DNA of 64,000 bases, taken from the NCBI GenBank assembly GCA_030832095.1, contig JAURJT010000035.1, positions 1-64,000 of the forward strand. The letters run 5' to 3'. The notes below the pieces were generated by a model. That model did no database searches. It had not been told where the DNA came from and worked only from the letters and a program-made list of their open reading frames with translations. Source of the stretch: Gammaproteobacteria bacterium. Lineage in GTDB: Bacteria; Pseudomonadota; Gammaproteobacteria; Burkholderiales; Burkholderiaceae_B. Both the position numbers and the translations under genes were made by a program. Below are positions 1-8,519 of the stretch, piece after piece; within the stretch, counting starts at the first letter, position 1, and every line of letters starts with the position of its first letter.

Positions 1-296
1 AATCATTTCCAAACTTCTTTGTGAGCACTTGATTTCGTTTGCAATCTACTGACCTGTTACAGCCAGCAAACCTGCGACACTCATTCCAAGCGCCCACACT
101 TATCGGTTGTCAAATTTTTAAAGAACAAGGTATTCGGTACTGCTTGTACTCGGTAGAACGTATTATAACCTAGTTTTGAACTTCTAACTTCGGCTTATTT
201 CTTACAATTTGGAGCTATCTTTCAGCAATTTGCCGTTAACTTACCGGTTTGCTGCGACTGGCTTTTGTTGCACCCCTGCTTTGGTAGAAGCAGAGA
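1..296 (-). other. rRNA operon 5' leader (16S gene lies beyond the left edge)
   Basis: Read on the minus strand, this stretch carries a boxA-like antitermination element (TGTTCTTTAAA, + positions 117-127) followed by sequence of the type TTTGACAACCGATAAGTGTG. That is the usual leader just upstream of 16S rRNA in Burkholderiales, as I remember the family. The 16S gene itself is not in the window, so the leader runs off the left edge. An additional TATAAT at 162-167 could be a second promoter, but its -35 region is poor. No protein gene is supported here. Confidence 0.75.
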
Positions 297-302
297 AACG
301 AG

Positions 303-331
303 ATTATGCATGGATTAATTTGCCCTGTCAA
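303..331 (-). promoter_or_regulatory. Strong sigma70 promoter of the rRNA operon (P1)
   Basis: On the minus strand a perfect TTGACA (+ 326-331) is followed after exactly 17 bases by CATAAT (+ 303-308). Spacing and hexamers are near consensus, and transcription would run into the rRNA leader. The promoter lies between that leader and the 3' end of msrA, which is terminated just before it. Confidence 0.7.
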
Positions 332-392
332 ACGTAAACCCGCAATAAATCTGAAATATCGTCTTTTTTTTAGATTTATTTTCAAACAGAGC

Positions 393-412
393 AAAAAATC
401 GGGCTTTAGCCC
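393..412 (-). terminator. Intrinsic terminator of msrA overlapping its stop codon
   Basis: The minus strand reads GGGCTAAAGCCC followed by GATTTTTT, a short GC hairpin with a U-tract. The TAA stop codon of msrA lies in the hairpin loop. It would insulate the rRNA promoter from msrA read-through. Confidence 0.7.
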
Positions 413-975
413 TTTAATTTGGCCGAAAACTGCTTACGAAACTTTTGAACCTTGGGTGCAATCACGAACTGGCAATAGCCTTGTTCAGGGTGCAGCGCAA
501 AGTAATCGGCGTGATATTGCTCTGCCGGCCAGAACTTGGCCGCCGCGTGCAGCTCGGTGCAAACTGGGGCATCGTACACACCAGAGGCTGCTAAATGCTT
601 GATGCACTGCTTAACCGCCTCGTGTTGCGCCGCATCTTGGTAAAACACGGCAGACTGATACTGTGGCCCCACGTCATTACCTTGCCGCCCTGGGGTGGTC
701 GGGTCGTGCGTCGCAAAGAACACCTCAAGCAACGCACTAAAGTCGGTCTGCTGGGCATCAAACTCGATTTTGACAACCTCAATATGACCGGTCTCTTTAC
801 CGCAGACTTGTTCGTAGGTAGGGTTCTGCACTGAACCGCCACAATAGCCTGACTGCACAGAGAGCACCCCTTTCATCGCGGTAAAGACCGCCTCTGTACA
901 CCAGAAGCACCCACCACCAAAAACAGCCGTCTGGCGGTCAGCGGCTGCGTGATTCGTATCATTTAGGTTTTGCAT
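406..975 (-). CDS. msrA: Peptide-methionine (S)-S-oxide reductase MsrA
   Basis: The 189-residue protein reduces methionine-S-sulfoxide in oxidised proteins and free methionine in the cytoplasm, using thioredoxin. The catalytic signature GGGCFWCTE is at residues 20-28, with C23 the expected nucleophile. The family pattern of the region after it (SGYCGG, PTYEQVC) and the central stretch (HDPTTPGRQGNDVGPQYQS) are intact. Length is normal for MsrA. It ends in a terminator that overlaps its stop and is followed by the cytochrome c gene only 4 bases upstream of its start, so the two may be cotranscribed with ilvD. Confidence 0.95.
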   Translation of the reverse strand: MQNLNDTNHAAADRQTAVFGGGCFWCTEAVFTAMKGVLSVQSGYCGGSVQNPTYEQVCGKETGHIEVVKIEFDAQQTDFSALLEVFFATHDPTTPGRQGNDVGPQYQSAVFYQDAAQHEAVKQCIKHLAASGVYDAPVCTELHAAAKFWPAEQYHADYFALHPEQGYCQFVIAPKVQKFRKQFSAKLKG

Positions 976-979
976 AGAA

Positions 980-1375
980 CTACCTTAAGGTAATGATCCA
1001 CTGCGCGAGTTGCAGCGCATCTTGTTGATTAACGTGGGGTTGAGCGGGCATAGGCACCGCCCCCCAGCGCCCTCTTCCACCTTGGCGGATGGCGCCTGCT
1101 AAATAGTCGAGCGAGCCGGGCTGAGCATTGTGTCGCTGTGCGACCGCTTGAAAACTAGGCCCAACACGCTTGGAATCGAGTTGATGACAACCCAAGCAGT
1201 TTTTTTTACGCGCCAACTCCAGTCCTGCGTCAAATGACAGAGCTGGCGGAGCCACGGACGAAGGTGAAGCCGATTGCGCCCCAACAGTTTGGGGCGCAAT
1301 CATACAAAAGCAACACACCAAGGCCGCGACCAGCCCTGGAGCTTTAGCACTTATAGACTTACTCGTCAAACGCAT
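980..1375 (-). CDS. Secreted class I c-type cytochrome
   Basis: This small periplasmic haem protein has an N-terminal signal peptide (residues 1 to about 34, ending VGA-Q), then a single haem-binding CLGCH motif at residues 60-64. A Met in the stretch AVPMPAQP near residue 108 is the likely distal ligand. The layout matches cytochrome c551/c552-type electron carriers. Its 5' end overlaps the 3' end of ilvD by 17 bases, which implies translational coupling. The electron-transfer partner cannot be told from sequence. An association with MsrA-mediated repair is only a neighbourhood guess. Confidence 0.85.
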   Translation of the reverse strand: MRLTSKSISAKAPGLVAALVCCFCMIAPQTVGAQSASPSSVAPPALSFDAGLELARKKNCLGCHQLDSKRVGPSFQAVAQRHNAQPGSLDYLAGAIRQGGRGRWGAVPMPAQPHVNQQDALQLAQWIITLR

Positions 1376-3044
1376 CCGTCACAGCTCCGCGACTCGCTGT
1401 GCTGGCCAGACGACCAAACTTAGCCAATACGCCACGGGTGTAACGCGGCTTGGGCTGCACCCATGCTTGACGGCGCGTCGCAATTTCAGCCTCGGGCACA
1501 TTCAACTGCAGCAGCAGTTTGTGCGCGTCGATAGTGACGGAGTCGCCCTCTTTAATCAGGCCGATCAAGCCGCCCACATAAGCCTCGGGTGCAACGTGCC
1601 CAACCACCATTCCCCACGTACCGCCAGAAAAACGTCCATCGGTAATTAAGCCAACACTTTCACCCAAGCCTTGACCCACTAACGCCGAGGTTGGCGCCAG
1701 CATTTCACGCATCCCTGGCCCACCTTTAGGACCCTCATAGCGGATGATTACGATGTCGCCATGCGTAATTTTTTGGGCCATGATGGCCGCCATAGCGTCA
1801 TCTTCTGAATCAAACACACGCGCAGGCCCCGTGATGACAGGATTTTTAAGGCCAGTAATTTTGGCCACCGAACCTTCGGGTGAAAGGTTTCCTTTCAAAA
1901 TGGCCAAATGACCTTGTTTGTACATGGCGTTGGCGATGGGTCGAATCACCTGCTGCCCTGCGGGCGGTTGGTCAGGCACATCTTTTAAAACTTCGGCAAT
2001 GGTCTTACCTGAAATCGTCATGCAGTCGCCGTGCAGCAAGCCCGCATTGAGCAAAATCTTCATCACCTGCGGCACGCCGCCGGCACGATGCAGATCGACT
2101 GTCAAAAATTGACCTGATGGCTTTAAATCACACAGCACTGGCACGCGCTGACGTACTTTTTCGAAATCGTCGATCGTCCAAGGCACTTCTGCCGCATGGG
2201 CAATGGCAAGAAAGTGCAGCACAGCGTTGGTTGAACCACCAATCGCCATAATCACTGAAACAGCATTTTCAAGAGACTTGCGTGTGATGATGTCACGCGG
2301 ACGGCGATTGTTTCGCACGGCGTCAACCAATACACGCGCAGCCTCAGCCGCGTTATCGATCGCCACCTGATCTTCGTTGGCCAGCGTGCTTGAATACGGC
2401 AGCGCCATACCCATCGCCTCAAAAGACGAGCTCATCGTGTTGGCTGTGTACATCCCGCCACACGAACCCGAGCCCGGGATCGCCTTTTGCTCGATCGCTT
2501 TGAAATCTTCTTGGCTCATGCGGCCCATGGTGAACTCACCAACCGCTTCGAAAACCGAAACGATATTCAAGTCGCGCCCTTTGTGTGAGCCTGGCTTGAT
2601 CGTGCCACCGTACACGTAGATGCCGGGGACGTTCATCCGGGCAATACCAATCATCCCGCCTGGCATATTTTTATCGCACCCACCCACAACCACTACGCCA
2701 TCCATCCATTGACCTTGGACGGCGGTTTCAATACAGTCGGCGATCACTTCGCGTGAGACGAGTGAATATTTCATCCCCTCGGTACCCATCGACATCCCGT
2801 CTGAGATCGTAGGGGTACCAAAGACCTGCGGGTTGCCTTTAGCCTCGCGGATCGCCGCAATCGCAGCATCAACGAGAGGCTGCAAGCCACTATTGCAAGG
2901 CGTAATGGTCGAATGCCCGTTAGCCACGCCAATCATGGGATTCGCGAAGTCGGACTCTTTGTAGCCCATGCCGTAATACATCGAACGGTTGGGCGCGCGC
3001 GTCACGCCTTCGGTAATGTGTTTAGAACGCTCGTTATTTGCCAT
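1359..3044 (-). CDS. ilvD: Dihydroxy-acid dehydratase
   Basis: IlvD converts 2,3-dihydroxy-isovalerate and 2,3-dihydroxy-3-methylvalerate to the 2-keto acids of valine and isoleucine synthesis. The 561-residue length is right for the family. Iron-sulfur and active-site motifs are visible: [10 protein letters not shown] near residue 123 and [14 protein letters not shown] near residue 190, with the C-terminal [19 protein letters not shown]. The upstream leader can fold into nested hairpins (3098-3150). The downstream cytochrome gene overlaps it by 17 bases. Confidence 0.97.
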   Translation of the reverse strand: MANNERSKHITEGVTRAPNRSMYYGMGYKESDFANPMIGVANGHSTITPCNSGLQPLVDAAIAAIREAKGNPQVFGTPTISDGMSMGTEGMKYSLVSREVIADCIETAVQGQWMDGVVVVGGCDKNMPGGMIGIARMNVPGIYVYGGTIKPGSHKGRDLNIVSVFEAVGEFTMGRMSQEDFKAIEQKAIPGSGSCGGMYTANTMSSSFEAMGMALPYSSTLANEDQVAIDNAAEAARVLVDAVRNNRRPRDIITRKSLENAVSVIMAIGGSTNAVLHFLAIAHAAEVPWTIDDFEKVRQRVPVLCDLKPSGQFLTVDLHRAGGVPQVMKILLNAGLLHGDCMTISGKTIAEVLKDVPDQPPAGQQVIRPIANAMYKQGHLAILKGNLSPEGSVAKITGLKNPVITGPARVFDSEDDAMAAIMAQKITHGDIVIIRYEGPKGGPGMREMLAPTSALVGQGLGESVGLITDGRFSGGTWGMVVGHVAPEAYVGGLIGLIKEGDSVTIDAHKLLLQLNVPEAEIATRRQAWVQPKPRYTRGVLAKFGRLASTASRGAVTDAFDE

Positions 3045-3097
3045 GAATGAACACCTAAGGATGAATGACGAAAAATATCTGAATAGCCTTTAAAGCT

Positions 3098-3150
3098 AAC
3101 CCTTCTTCGGTCGATCTGTCAAAGCAGATCTCCGGTAAAGTTGAAGGGTT
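3098..3150. promoter_or_regulatory. Nested inverted repeats between ilvD and lgt
   Basis: Outer arms AACCCTTC (3098-3105) and GAAGGGTT (3143-3150) enclose inner arms GATCTG (3113-3118) and CAGATC (3125-3130). The element sits in the 138-bp divergent gap, 54 bases from the ilvD start. It could be a structured ilvD leader or an operator. No U-tract follows on either side, so it is not a simple terminator. Confidence 0.45.
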
Positions 3151-3182
3151 ATTATCGAACATCTTTTGACCGGTAGCTCACG

Positions 3183-3962
3183 ATGCTGCAATTTCCCGAC
3201 TTTGACCCTGTTGCTCTGCGCTTAGGCCCGCTCGCCATTCATTGGTACGGCCTCATGTATTTGGTCGGATTTGGCTCGGCTTGGCTGCTTGGTCGTTGGC
3301 GCATCGCTCACAACAAGTCGCGGCTTACCGTGCGCGACCTCGAAGACATCATTTTTTATGGGGTCTTAGGAGTCGTGGCTGGCGGTCGTCTCGGTTACGT
3401 CTTTTTCTATAAGCCTGCTTACTATTTCGCCCATCCGCTCGAAATCACCTACCTGTGGGAAGGTGGCATGTCTTTTCATGGTGGCTTGTTGGGTGTACTG
3501 GTGATGATGTTTTGGCTTGCGCGCAGTCGCGGCTACAAGTTTTTTGAAGTTGCCGATTTTGTCGCGCCACTCATACCGCTTGCCCTTGCTGCAGGCAGAC
3601 TGGGTAACTTTATCAACGGAGAGCTTTGGGGCCGGCCGAGCACATTGCCTTGGGCGATGGTTTTCAGACAAAGCGGCGACGGTATCGCACGCCATCCGTC
3701 TCAGTTGTACCAACTTGGCCTTGAAGGCTTAGCCCTATTTGTACTGCTTTGGTGGTTTGCCAATAAACCTCGACCAACCGGCCAAATCAGCGCCGTATTT
3801 TTGATAGGCTATGGTGTTTTTAGATTTATCGCTGAATTTGCCCGCGAGCCTGATGATTTTTTAGGCTTGCTCGCCGCGGGAATGTCGATGGGACAGTGGC
3901 TATCGGTACCAATGGTATTTGCGGGAATATGGCTATTTTTCAGAGCAAGAGAACAACGCTGA
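3183..3962 (+). CDS. lgt: Phosphatidylglycerol-prolipoprotein diacylglyceryl transferase
   Basis: This inner-membrane enzyme transfers a diacylglyceryl group to the lipobox cysteine of prolipoproteins, the first step of lipoprotein maturation. The 259-residue protein has several hydrophobic segments. It carries the family signature [18 protein letters not shown] at about residues 138-155 and the earlier motifs IHWYGLMY and [10 protein letters not shown]. Pal, encoded at 15141, is one expected client. Divergent from ilvD and followed by the 6S RNA terminator hairpin. Confidence 0.96.
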   Translation: MLQFPDFDPVALRLGPLAIHWYGLMYLVGFGSAWLLGRWRIAHNKSRLTVRDLEDIIFYGVLGVVAGGRLGYVFFYKPAYYFAHPLEITYLWEGGMSFHGGLLGVLVMMFWLARSRGYKFFEVADFVAPLIPLALAAGRLGNFINGELWGRPSTLPWAMVFRQSGDGIARHPSQLYQLGLEGLALFVLLWWFANKPRPTGQISAVFLIGYGVFRFIAEFAREPDDFLGLLAAGMSMGQWLSVPMVFAGIWLFFRAREQR

Positions 3963-4024
3963 GCGCGCGCTGCAAGGGCTGATCGCAAACAACACGCCAG
4001 CCTTTGTCAGACCTGTCATCAAAC

Positions 4025-4053
4025 AACGAGTCTGTGACACGCACAGACTCGTT
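4025..4053. terminator. Perfect 12-bp hairpin ending 6S RNA and possibly lgt
   Basis: AACGAGTCTGTG and its exact reverse complement CACAGACTCGTT are separated by 5 bases. On the minus strand GTTT follows the stem, at the 3' end of the 6S RNA. On the plus strand it lies about 60 bases after lgt, but no U-run follows. It may act in both directions. Confidence 0.6.
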
Positions 4054-4059
4054 GATATA

Positions 4060-4245
4060 GATGCCCCGCTCGTGCCGTTTAGGCCGGCATCTCGAACCGT
4101 AAGTTCAAGTTGGCCGCGATCTGCTGACTTTGAGCGCGTCTGCTAGAGACCCGCATTCCCGTCGAACTATCCCGCAACCTATGTATGCCATAAGCATTGG
4201 TTCTGAGAATATATGACCTAGTCACGAACACAGCAGGGACAAACT
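4060..4245 (-). ncRNA. ssrS: 6S RNA (SsrS), regulator of sigma70 RNA polymerase
   Basis: 6S RNA mimics an open promoter and sequesters sigma70 RNA polymerase in stationary phase. In beta- and gammaproteobacteria it commonly lies downstream of zapA, as here. The minus strand starts with GTCCCTGCTGTGTTCGTGAC and continues with CATATATTCTCAGAACC. Its 3' part contains CTTGAACTTACGGTTCGAG and a closing strand CACGAGCGGGGCAT. The ends TTCGTG and CACGAG can pair to form the terminal stem, and a strong hairpin follows. Ends are estimated to within about 10 bases. Assignment rests on position, these remembered family segments and the pairing, not on a covariance search. Confidence 0.72.
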
Positions 4246-4289
4246 GTACATACCTTAGCAGGCGTATGAATTACATTAATTACGTGTAG

Positions 4290-4418
4290 ACCAAGCAAAG
4301 TTGCTGAAGTTAGCTTGGTTGGCGTGCCTTTTAACTTTTAAGTTAGCTCGATTTGCATACCCTAGAGCTAGCTTGATTCGCGCGCTTTGCAATTAGCTTG
4401 ATCAGCGTGCTTTAGATG
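4290..4418. repeat. Four degenerate tandem copies of a ~26-bp unit downstream of zapA
   Basis: Copies of a core like TTAGCTTGaT followed by GCGTGCTTT occur at about 4310, 4340, 4367 and 4391, the last running into the end of zapA. Arms ACCAAGC (4290-4296) and GCTTGGT (4313-4319) can also form a hairpin. No gene is seen between zapA and 6S RNA; this array fills most of that gap. Confidence 0.55.
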
Positions 4419-4716
4419 AGGGCTTAGGTAGCGCCGCATCAAGCATCGCGTTCATGTCATCAATTCTACGCTTGAAGTCACCAACGGCCAAACCACCTAA
4501 GGGGCCATCAGGCGCTTTGACAGATAACAATTCGATCGCGACCTGAATCGCAGCCATCACCGCAATACGTTCGTTGCCTGATACCTTGCCACTACCTTGA
4601 ATACGACCCGCTAGCTGGCTAATGTGCTGGGCCGCAGCGGTCAAAGCCTGCTTTTCTTCAGGCGGGCACGCCAATGAATAATCACGACCCAAAATAGAGA
4701 TATCAACGCGTTCCAT
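4402..4716 (-). CDS. zapA: Cell division protein ZapA
   Basis: ZapA binds FtsZ and cross-links protofilaments at the division ring. The 104-residue protein has the family's start (VDISILGRDYSLACPPEEKQALTAA) followed by helices suited to dimer and tetramer coiled coils (NERIAVMAAIQVAIELLSV). Start ATG follows directly on the stop of the ZapB-like gene upstream, so the two form an operon. 6S RNA lies downstream, the conserved order in related bacteria. Confidence 0.9.
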   Translation of the reverse strand: MERVDISILGRDYSLACPPEEKQALTAAAQHISQLAGRIQGSGKVSGNERIAVMAAIQVAIELLSVKAPDGPLGGLAVGDFKRRIDDMNAMLDAALPKPSSKAR

Positions 4717-5124
4717 CTATTGAGCCTCTTGCTCAGGGGCGGCGGCTGCGCCGGGCAACCGTTCAAGAACGGCTTCGATACGTTCACGCGCCTGCGCTGT
4801 GGCGGCGCGCAGGGTCGAAACCTCGTGTTCGCGCGACTGAAGTTGCGCCTGCAGCGTTGACTGCTCTTGCTTAAACAGATCAAGCGAGCCTTGCAGGGCC
4901 GCCTGTGCTGAAGCATAGGCATCAACCTTACGGGTCAACGCTTTAGCCTGAGTCCCTTCTTGTGCGAGCTTGGCCTGCAAGGCGTCACGCTCTGACTGCA
5001 CTTGAGACAAACTGGCACGCAAAGTCTCTGCCTCAGAGGCAAGCTCTTGCGTATAGGCAATCAGCGCTGCTAAGCGAATTGAGAGTTGATCGAGATCTTC
5101 AAGCATGGCGGTATCGTAAAGCAA
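4717..5124 (-). CDS. ZapB-like coiled-coil protein upstream of zapA
   Basis: The 135-residue protein is almost entirely coiled coil, rich in Leu, Ala, Glu and Gln heptads from about residue 8 to 115, with an Ala/Pro/Glu-rich tail. It has no signal peptide or membrane segment. A start at the internal ATG (5106, MLEDLDQLS) fits better with relatives of this type than the first ATG. The stop abuts the zapA start with no gap, so a role with ZapA at the Z-ring is likely by context. The sequence itself is too low in complexity to prove orthology to ZapB. Confidence 0.7.
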   Translation of the reverse strand: MLYDTAMLEDLDQLSIRLAALIAYTQELASEAETLRASLSQVQSERDALQAKLAQEGTQAKALTRKVDAYASAQAALQGSLDLFKQEQSTLQAQLQSREHEVSTLRAATAQARERIEAVLERLPGAAAAPEQEAQ

Positions 5125-5532
5125 AATTGAGCATTCAGGAGAAATGCTCCGTGTGCAATTGTCTTGGAGGAGCTTGGCGTAGAAACATCTCTCAAATTAA
5201 AGTTAAAGTGCAAAAACACCCTTCGTTTTGTCAGTTAACGTTCAGAAAACTATGTTAGGCCGTCCCCCGTGCGCGTTCCAAGGTTACAAAATGTTAATGC
5301 TTTGCACAATTCGGCACGTTTTGTGGGCAAATTAACACATCTCTAGGGAAAACCCCATCGTCTAGGGGTAAGTTCAGGGTTTGCATTGAGGCTGCTCTCC
5401 ATTACCATGCAAGCCTTGCTAGCTCTCGGACAAAAACCTATTCAGAGGCTAAGAGCCAGCAGAACCACGGTGCGCTCAACGCACATATTGTTTCAACAAA
5501 TTTTCAGCAGCGCAGCTAAGGAGCTACCCATC
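5125..5532. other. Intergenic region upstream of tctB with repeats, no gene recognised
   Basis: It holds the promoters of the divergent zapB-zapA and tctBA units. TCTAGGG occurs twice (5342-5348 and 5361-5367), and ACCCC/GGGGT arms (5352-5369) make an inverted repeat, a possible operator for tctBA. An open frame runs through 5386-5532 into tctB but has no ribosome-binding site or recognisable peptide. AAGGAG just before 5533 marks the true tctB start. Confidence 0.5.
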
Positions 5533-5997
5533 ATGCAGCTTAGAAATAAACAGGATTTCTGGTCAGGGGTGATGTTCATCCTGCTTGGCCTTGGATTCGC
5601 CTGGAAAGCCACCAGTTACTCGATGGGCACTGCCGCCCGCATGGGTCCTGGATATTTCCCTCACTGGCTTGGGATCATTATGGCAGTCTTGGGCGCCGTA
5701 GTGCTGCTGATCTCGTTGCGCCCTAAAGCACAGAAAACAGAAGTGGCCTATTTCGACTTCAAGATTCTGGCCATCATCATTTCAGCGATTGTTCTGTTTG
5801 GATTGCTGCTGCGCCCAATGGGCTTGATTTTCTCTCTGTTCTTGTTAGTCTCGGTCAGCAGCTTTGCTAGCCACGAGCACTCATGGAAAGTCACTACCGC
5901 CAACGCCGCATTCTTGACGTTGCTCTGCTGGCTATCGTTTGTGAAAGGCCTCAAATTGGTGTTTCCAATTTGGCCAGCCTTTCTCGGTCTGAACTAA
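5533..5997 (+). CDS. Tripartite tricarboxylate transporter small membrane subunit (TctB family)
   Basis: TctB-type proteins have four transmembrane helices and partner the large TctA subunit in cation-driven uptake of carboxylates bound by a periplasmic receptor. The roughly 154-residue protein shows the family start NKQDFWSGVMFILLGLGFAW, then MGPGYFPHWLGIIMAVLGAVVLL and two further hydrophobic spans. The start was chosen at an ATG preceded by AAGGAG at 5519-5524. tctA follows 13 bases later. Unusually, no TctC/Bug receptor gene is adjacent. Confidence 0.88.
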   Translation: MQLRNKQDFWSGVMFILLGLGFAWKATSYSMGTAARMGPGYFPHWLGIIMAVLGAVVLLISLRPKAQKTEVAYFDFKILAIIISAIVLFGLLLRPMGLIFSLFLLVSVSSFASHEHSWKVTTANAAFLTLLCWLSFVKGLKLVFPIWPAFLGLN

Positions 5998-6010
5998 GGA
6001 GCACCTGTTC

Positions 6011-7513
6011 ATGGACTTATTTAATAATTTGATGATGGGTTTTGGCGTGGCTTTCACGCCTGAAAACCTGACTTACGCGCTGCTAGGCTGTTTGCTGGGT
6101 ACCTTGGTGGGCGTATTGCCTGGCTTAGGTCCTGTGCCAACGATTGCCATGCTGCTGCCCATTACCTATGTGTTGCCTCCGATTGCTGGTCTGATTATGT
6201 TGGCCGGTATCTATTACGGTGCGCAATATGGCGGTTCAACAACCGCTATTTTGGTGAACTTACCTGGCGAGACCTCGTCGGTGGTGACGACACTCGACGG
6301 GCACGCGATGGCCAAAAATGGCCGCGCAGGCGCTGCGCTGTCGATTGCAGGTCTGGCTTCGTTTTTTGCCGGTAGTATCGCAACACTCTTGCTGGCGGCG
6401 TTTGCCCCACCTTTGGCTGAGGTTGCCTTTAAGTTCGGACCTGCCGAGTACTTCTCACTGATGGTGCTTGGTTTAGTTGGCGCAGTCGTGTTGGCCTCTG
6501 GCTCGCTGATTAAAGCCATTTGCATGATCTTGTTGGGCCTGTTGCTCGGCATGGTTGGCACCGACGTGAACTCAGGTGTCGCCCGCTTTGACTTTGGCGT
6601 GCCTGAGTTGCAAGACGGACTAGATTTTGCAATTGTGGCGATGGGCGTGTTCGGCTTTGCTGAGATCATGAGCAATCTCGAACTTAGAGAAAATCGCGTC
6701 GAGATTGCGTCCAAAATCGGCTCGCTATATCCCAATAAGCAAGAGTTTAAAGAGGCTTGGCCCGCAGTCGTCCGTGGCACGGCCTTGGGTTCCATGCTCG
6801 GGATTCTGCCCGGTGGCGGTGCGGTGTTGTCATCGTTTGCCTCTTACACCCTTGAAAAGAAAATTTCACGTAATCCAGAACGTTTTGGTAAAGGTCACCC
6901 AGCCGGTGTTGCTGGCCCTGAGGCCGCCAACAACGCGGGTGCTCAAACGTCGTTTATTCCTTTGCTGACACTTGGTATTCCAAGTAACGCAGTGATGGCA
7001 CTGATGGTCGGTGCAATGACGATTCACAACATCCAGCCTGGCCCACAGGTGATGTCAAGCCATCCTCAGCTGTTTTGGGGTTTGATTGCCTCGATGTGGA
7101 TTGGTAATTTGATGTTGATCGTCTTGAACCTGCCGCTTGTTGGTATTTGGGTAAAACTTCTCAAAGTGCCTTACAAAATCTTGTTCCCTGCGATCTTGGT
7201 GTTTTGTACCATCGGTGTCTACTCACTGAACTACAACACCTTTGACATCATGACGACCTCATGCTTTGGCATCATCGGTTATGTGTGGGCCAAGCTGAAG
7301 TGCGAAGGCGCTCCATTGCTGTTGGGCTTGGTGCTCGGCCCACTGATGGAAGAAAACTTCCGTCGTGCCTTGCTGTTGTCACGTGGTAATTACGGCACGT
7401 TCCTTGAGCGTCCGCTCTCGGCTTCGCTGCTTGGCTTGGCTGCAATTCTGGTGATTATCGTTGCGCTGCCTTCCATCAAGAAGAAGCGTGAAGAAGCCTT
7501 TGTCGAAGAGTAA
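6011..7513 (+). CDS. Tripartite tricarboxylate transporter permease (TctA family)
   Basis: This is the large membrane subunit of a TTT transporter, about 12 hydrophobic segments over 500 residues. The duplicated family motif is visible twice: GVLPGLGPVPTIAMLLP near residue 34 and GILPGGGAVLSSFASY near residue 260. It also has YGGSTTAILVNLPGE. It pairs with the preceding TctB. The substrate is set by a receptor encoded elsewhere, perhaps one of the Bug proteins at 27-39 kb. The downstream dehydrogenase begins 4 bases after the stop, suggesting a hydroxyacid-type substrate. Confidence 0.93.
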   Translation: MDLFNNLMMGFGVAFTPENLTYALLGCLLGTLVGVLPGLGPVPTIAMLLPITYVLPPIAGLIMLAGIYYGAQYGGSTTAILVNLPGETSSVVTTLDGHAMAKNGRAGAALSIAGLASFFAGSIATLLLAAFAPPLAEVAFKFGPAEYFSLMVLGLVGAVVLASGSLIKAICMILLGLLLGMVGTDVNSGVARFDFGVPELQDGLDFAIVAMGVFGFAEIMSNLELRENRVEIASKIGSLYPNKQEFKEAWPAVVRGTALGSMLGILPGGGAVLSSFASYTLEKKISRNPERFGKGHPAGVAGPEAANNAGAQTSFIPLLTLGIPSNAVMALMVGAMTIHNIQPGPQVMSSHPQLFWGLIASMWIGNLMLIVLNLPLVGIWVKLLKVPYKILFPAILVFCTIGVYSLNYNTFDIMTTSCFGIIGYVWAKLKCEGAPLLLGLVLGPLMEENFRRALLLSRGNYGTFLERPLSASLLGLAAILVIIVALPSIKKKREEAFVEE

Positions 7514-7517
7514 ATAG

Positions 7518-8420
7518 ATGTCTAGCATCAATAGCAAAACGTACGAACCCTCTACCCCCACCAAAGTCGCTTTTATCGGACTGGGGGTGATGGGGCTGCC
7601 CATGGCAGGGCACTTAGCAACCGCTGGGCATGATGTGACGGTGTACAACCGCAACGCTCAAAAAGCGCAAGCTTGGGTCAAAGAGTTCGGGGGGCGCGCC
7701 TGCACGACCCCTCGCGAGGCCGCTCAGGGCGCTCAGATCGTGTTTGCGTGCGTCGGCAATGATGATGACCTGCGTAGCATCGTGCTGGGCGCTGACGGTG
7801 CCTTTGCGGGGATGTCTGCGGGTGCAACCTTTGTTGATCACACCACCGCGTCAGCGTTAGTGGCGCGCGAACTCAGCGCGCTCGCTAAGCAAAAGTCGTT
7901 GCGCTTTATTGATGCTCCAGTCTCGGGCGGCCAAGCTGGCGCAGTCAATGGTATGTTGACAGTGATGTGCGGCGGCGATGCTGCAGAGTTTGATGCGGTC
8001 AAAAACGTGATTGCCGTCATGGCACGCGCGGTCACACTCGTTGGCCCCGCTGGTGCTGGTCAGTTGGCCAAGATGGTGAACCAGATTTGTATCGCTGGTT
8101 TAGTGCAAGGTCTGTCTGAGGGTATTGCCTTTGGGCAAGCTGCGGGCTTAGACATGAAGCAAGTCATCGAGGTCATCGGCAAAGGTGCGGCCCAAAGCTG
8201 GCAAATGGATAATCGCGGCGCCACCATGGTTGACGATAAGTTTGAATTTGGCTTTGCGGTCGATTGGATGCGTAAAGATTTGGGCTTAGTGATGGACGAG
8301 TGCAACCGAAACGGAGCGCGCGTTCCGAGCATTGCCTTGATTGATCAGTTTTATGCCGACGTTCAGAAAATGGGCGGCGGCCGTTGGGATACTTCTAGCT
8401 TGATTAAGCGCTTGCGTTAA
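7518..8420 (+). CDS. NAD(P)-dependent beta-hydroxyacid dehydrogenase (3-hydroxyisobutyrate / tartronate semialdehyde reductase family)
   Basis: The 300-residue protein has the N-terminal Rossmann motif GLGVMGLPMAGHLATAGHDVTVYNR (from about residue 18; first 20 bases of motif GLGVMG...). It then shows FIDAPVSGGQAGA, the substrate-binding signature, and a GPAGAGQLAKMVNQ stretch with the catalytic Lys. Members interconvert beta-hydroxyacids and semialdehydes. Which substrate is used cannot be told. It forms one operon with tctBA and ends in two tandem terminators, so it probably metabolises what the transporter imports. Confidence 0.88.
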   Translation: MSSINSKTYEPSTPTKVAFIGLGVMGLPMAGHLATAGHDVTVYNRNAQKAQAWVKEFGGRACTTPREAAQGAQIVFACVGNDDDLRSIVLGADGAFAGMSAGATFVDHTTASALVARELSALAKQKSLRFIDAPVSGGQAGAVNGMLTVMCGGDAAEFDAVKNVIAVMARAVTLVGPAGAGQLAKMVNQICIAGLVQGLSEGIAFGQAAGLDMKQVIEVIGKGAAQSWQMDNRGATMVDDKFEFGFAVDWMRKDLGLVMDECNRNGARVPSIALIDQFYADVQKMGGGRWDTSSLIKRLR

Positions 8421-8447
8421 AAAAGGCTGCGGTCATCAGCTAGAGTG

Positions 8448-8476
8448 AGCAGTGCAGCGATGCACTGCTTTTTTTT
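8448..8476 (+). terminator. Intrinsic terminator of the tctBA-dehydrogenase operon
   Basis: AGCAGTGCA-GCGA-TGCACTGCT forms a perfect 9-bp stem with a tetraloop, followed directly by a run of T. This is a textbook rho-independent terminator. Confidence 0.9.
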
Positions 8477-8516
8477 GCCTAACACTCTGGTGAAGAGGTT
8501 AGGCGCGGCTTTTTTT
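8477..8516 (+). terminator. Second, tandem terminator hairpin
   Basis: GCCTAAC (8477-8483) pairs with GTTAGGC (8498-8504), enclosing CTCT/AGAG, then GCGGC and seven T. It follows directly on the first terminator and reinforces it. Confidence 0.65.
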
Positions 8517-8519
8517 CTT

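Noticed and set aside
8448..8516. Tandem hairpins considered as a riboswitch or small RNA
   Set aside because: Both stems are followed by T-runs right after an operon; terminators explain them.
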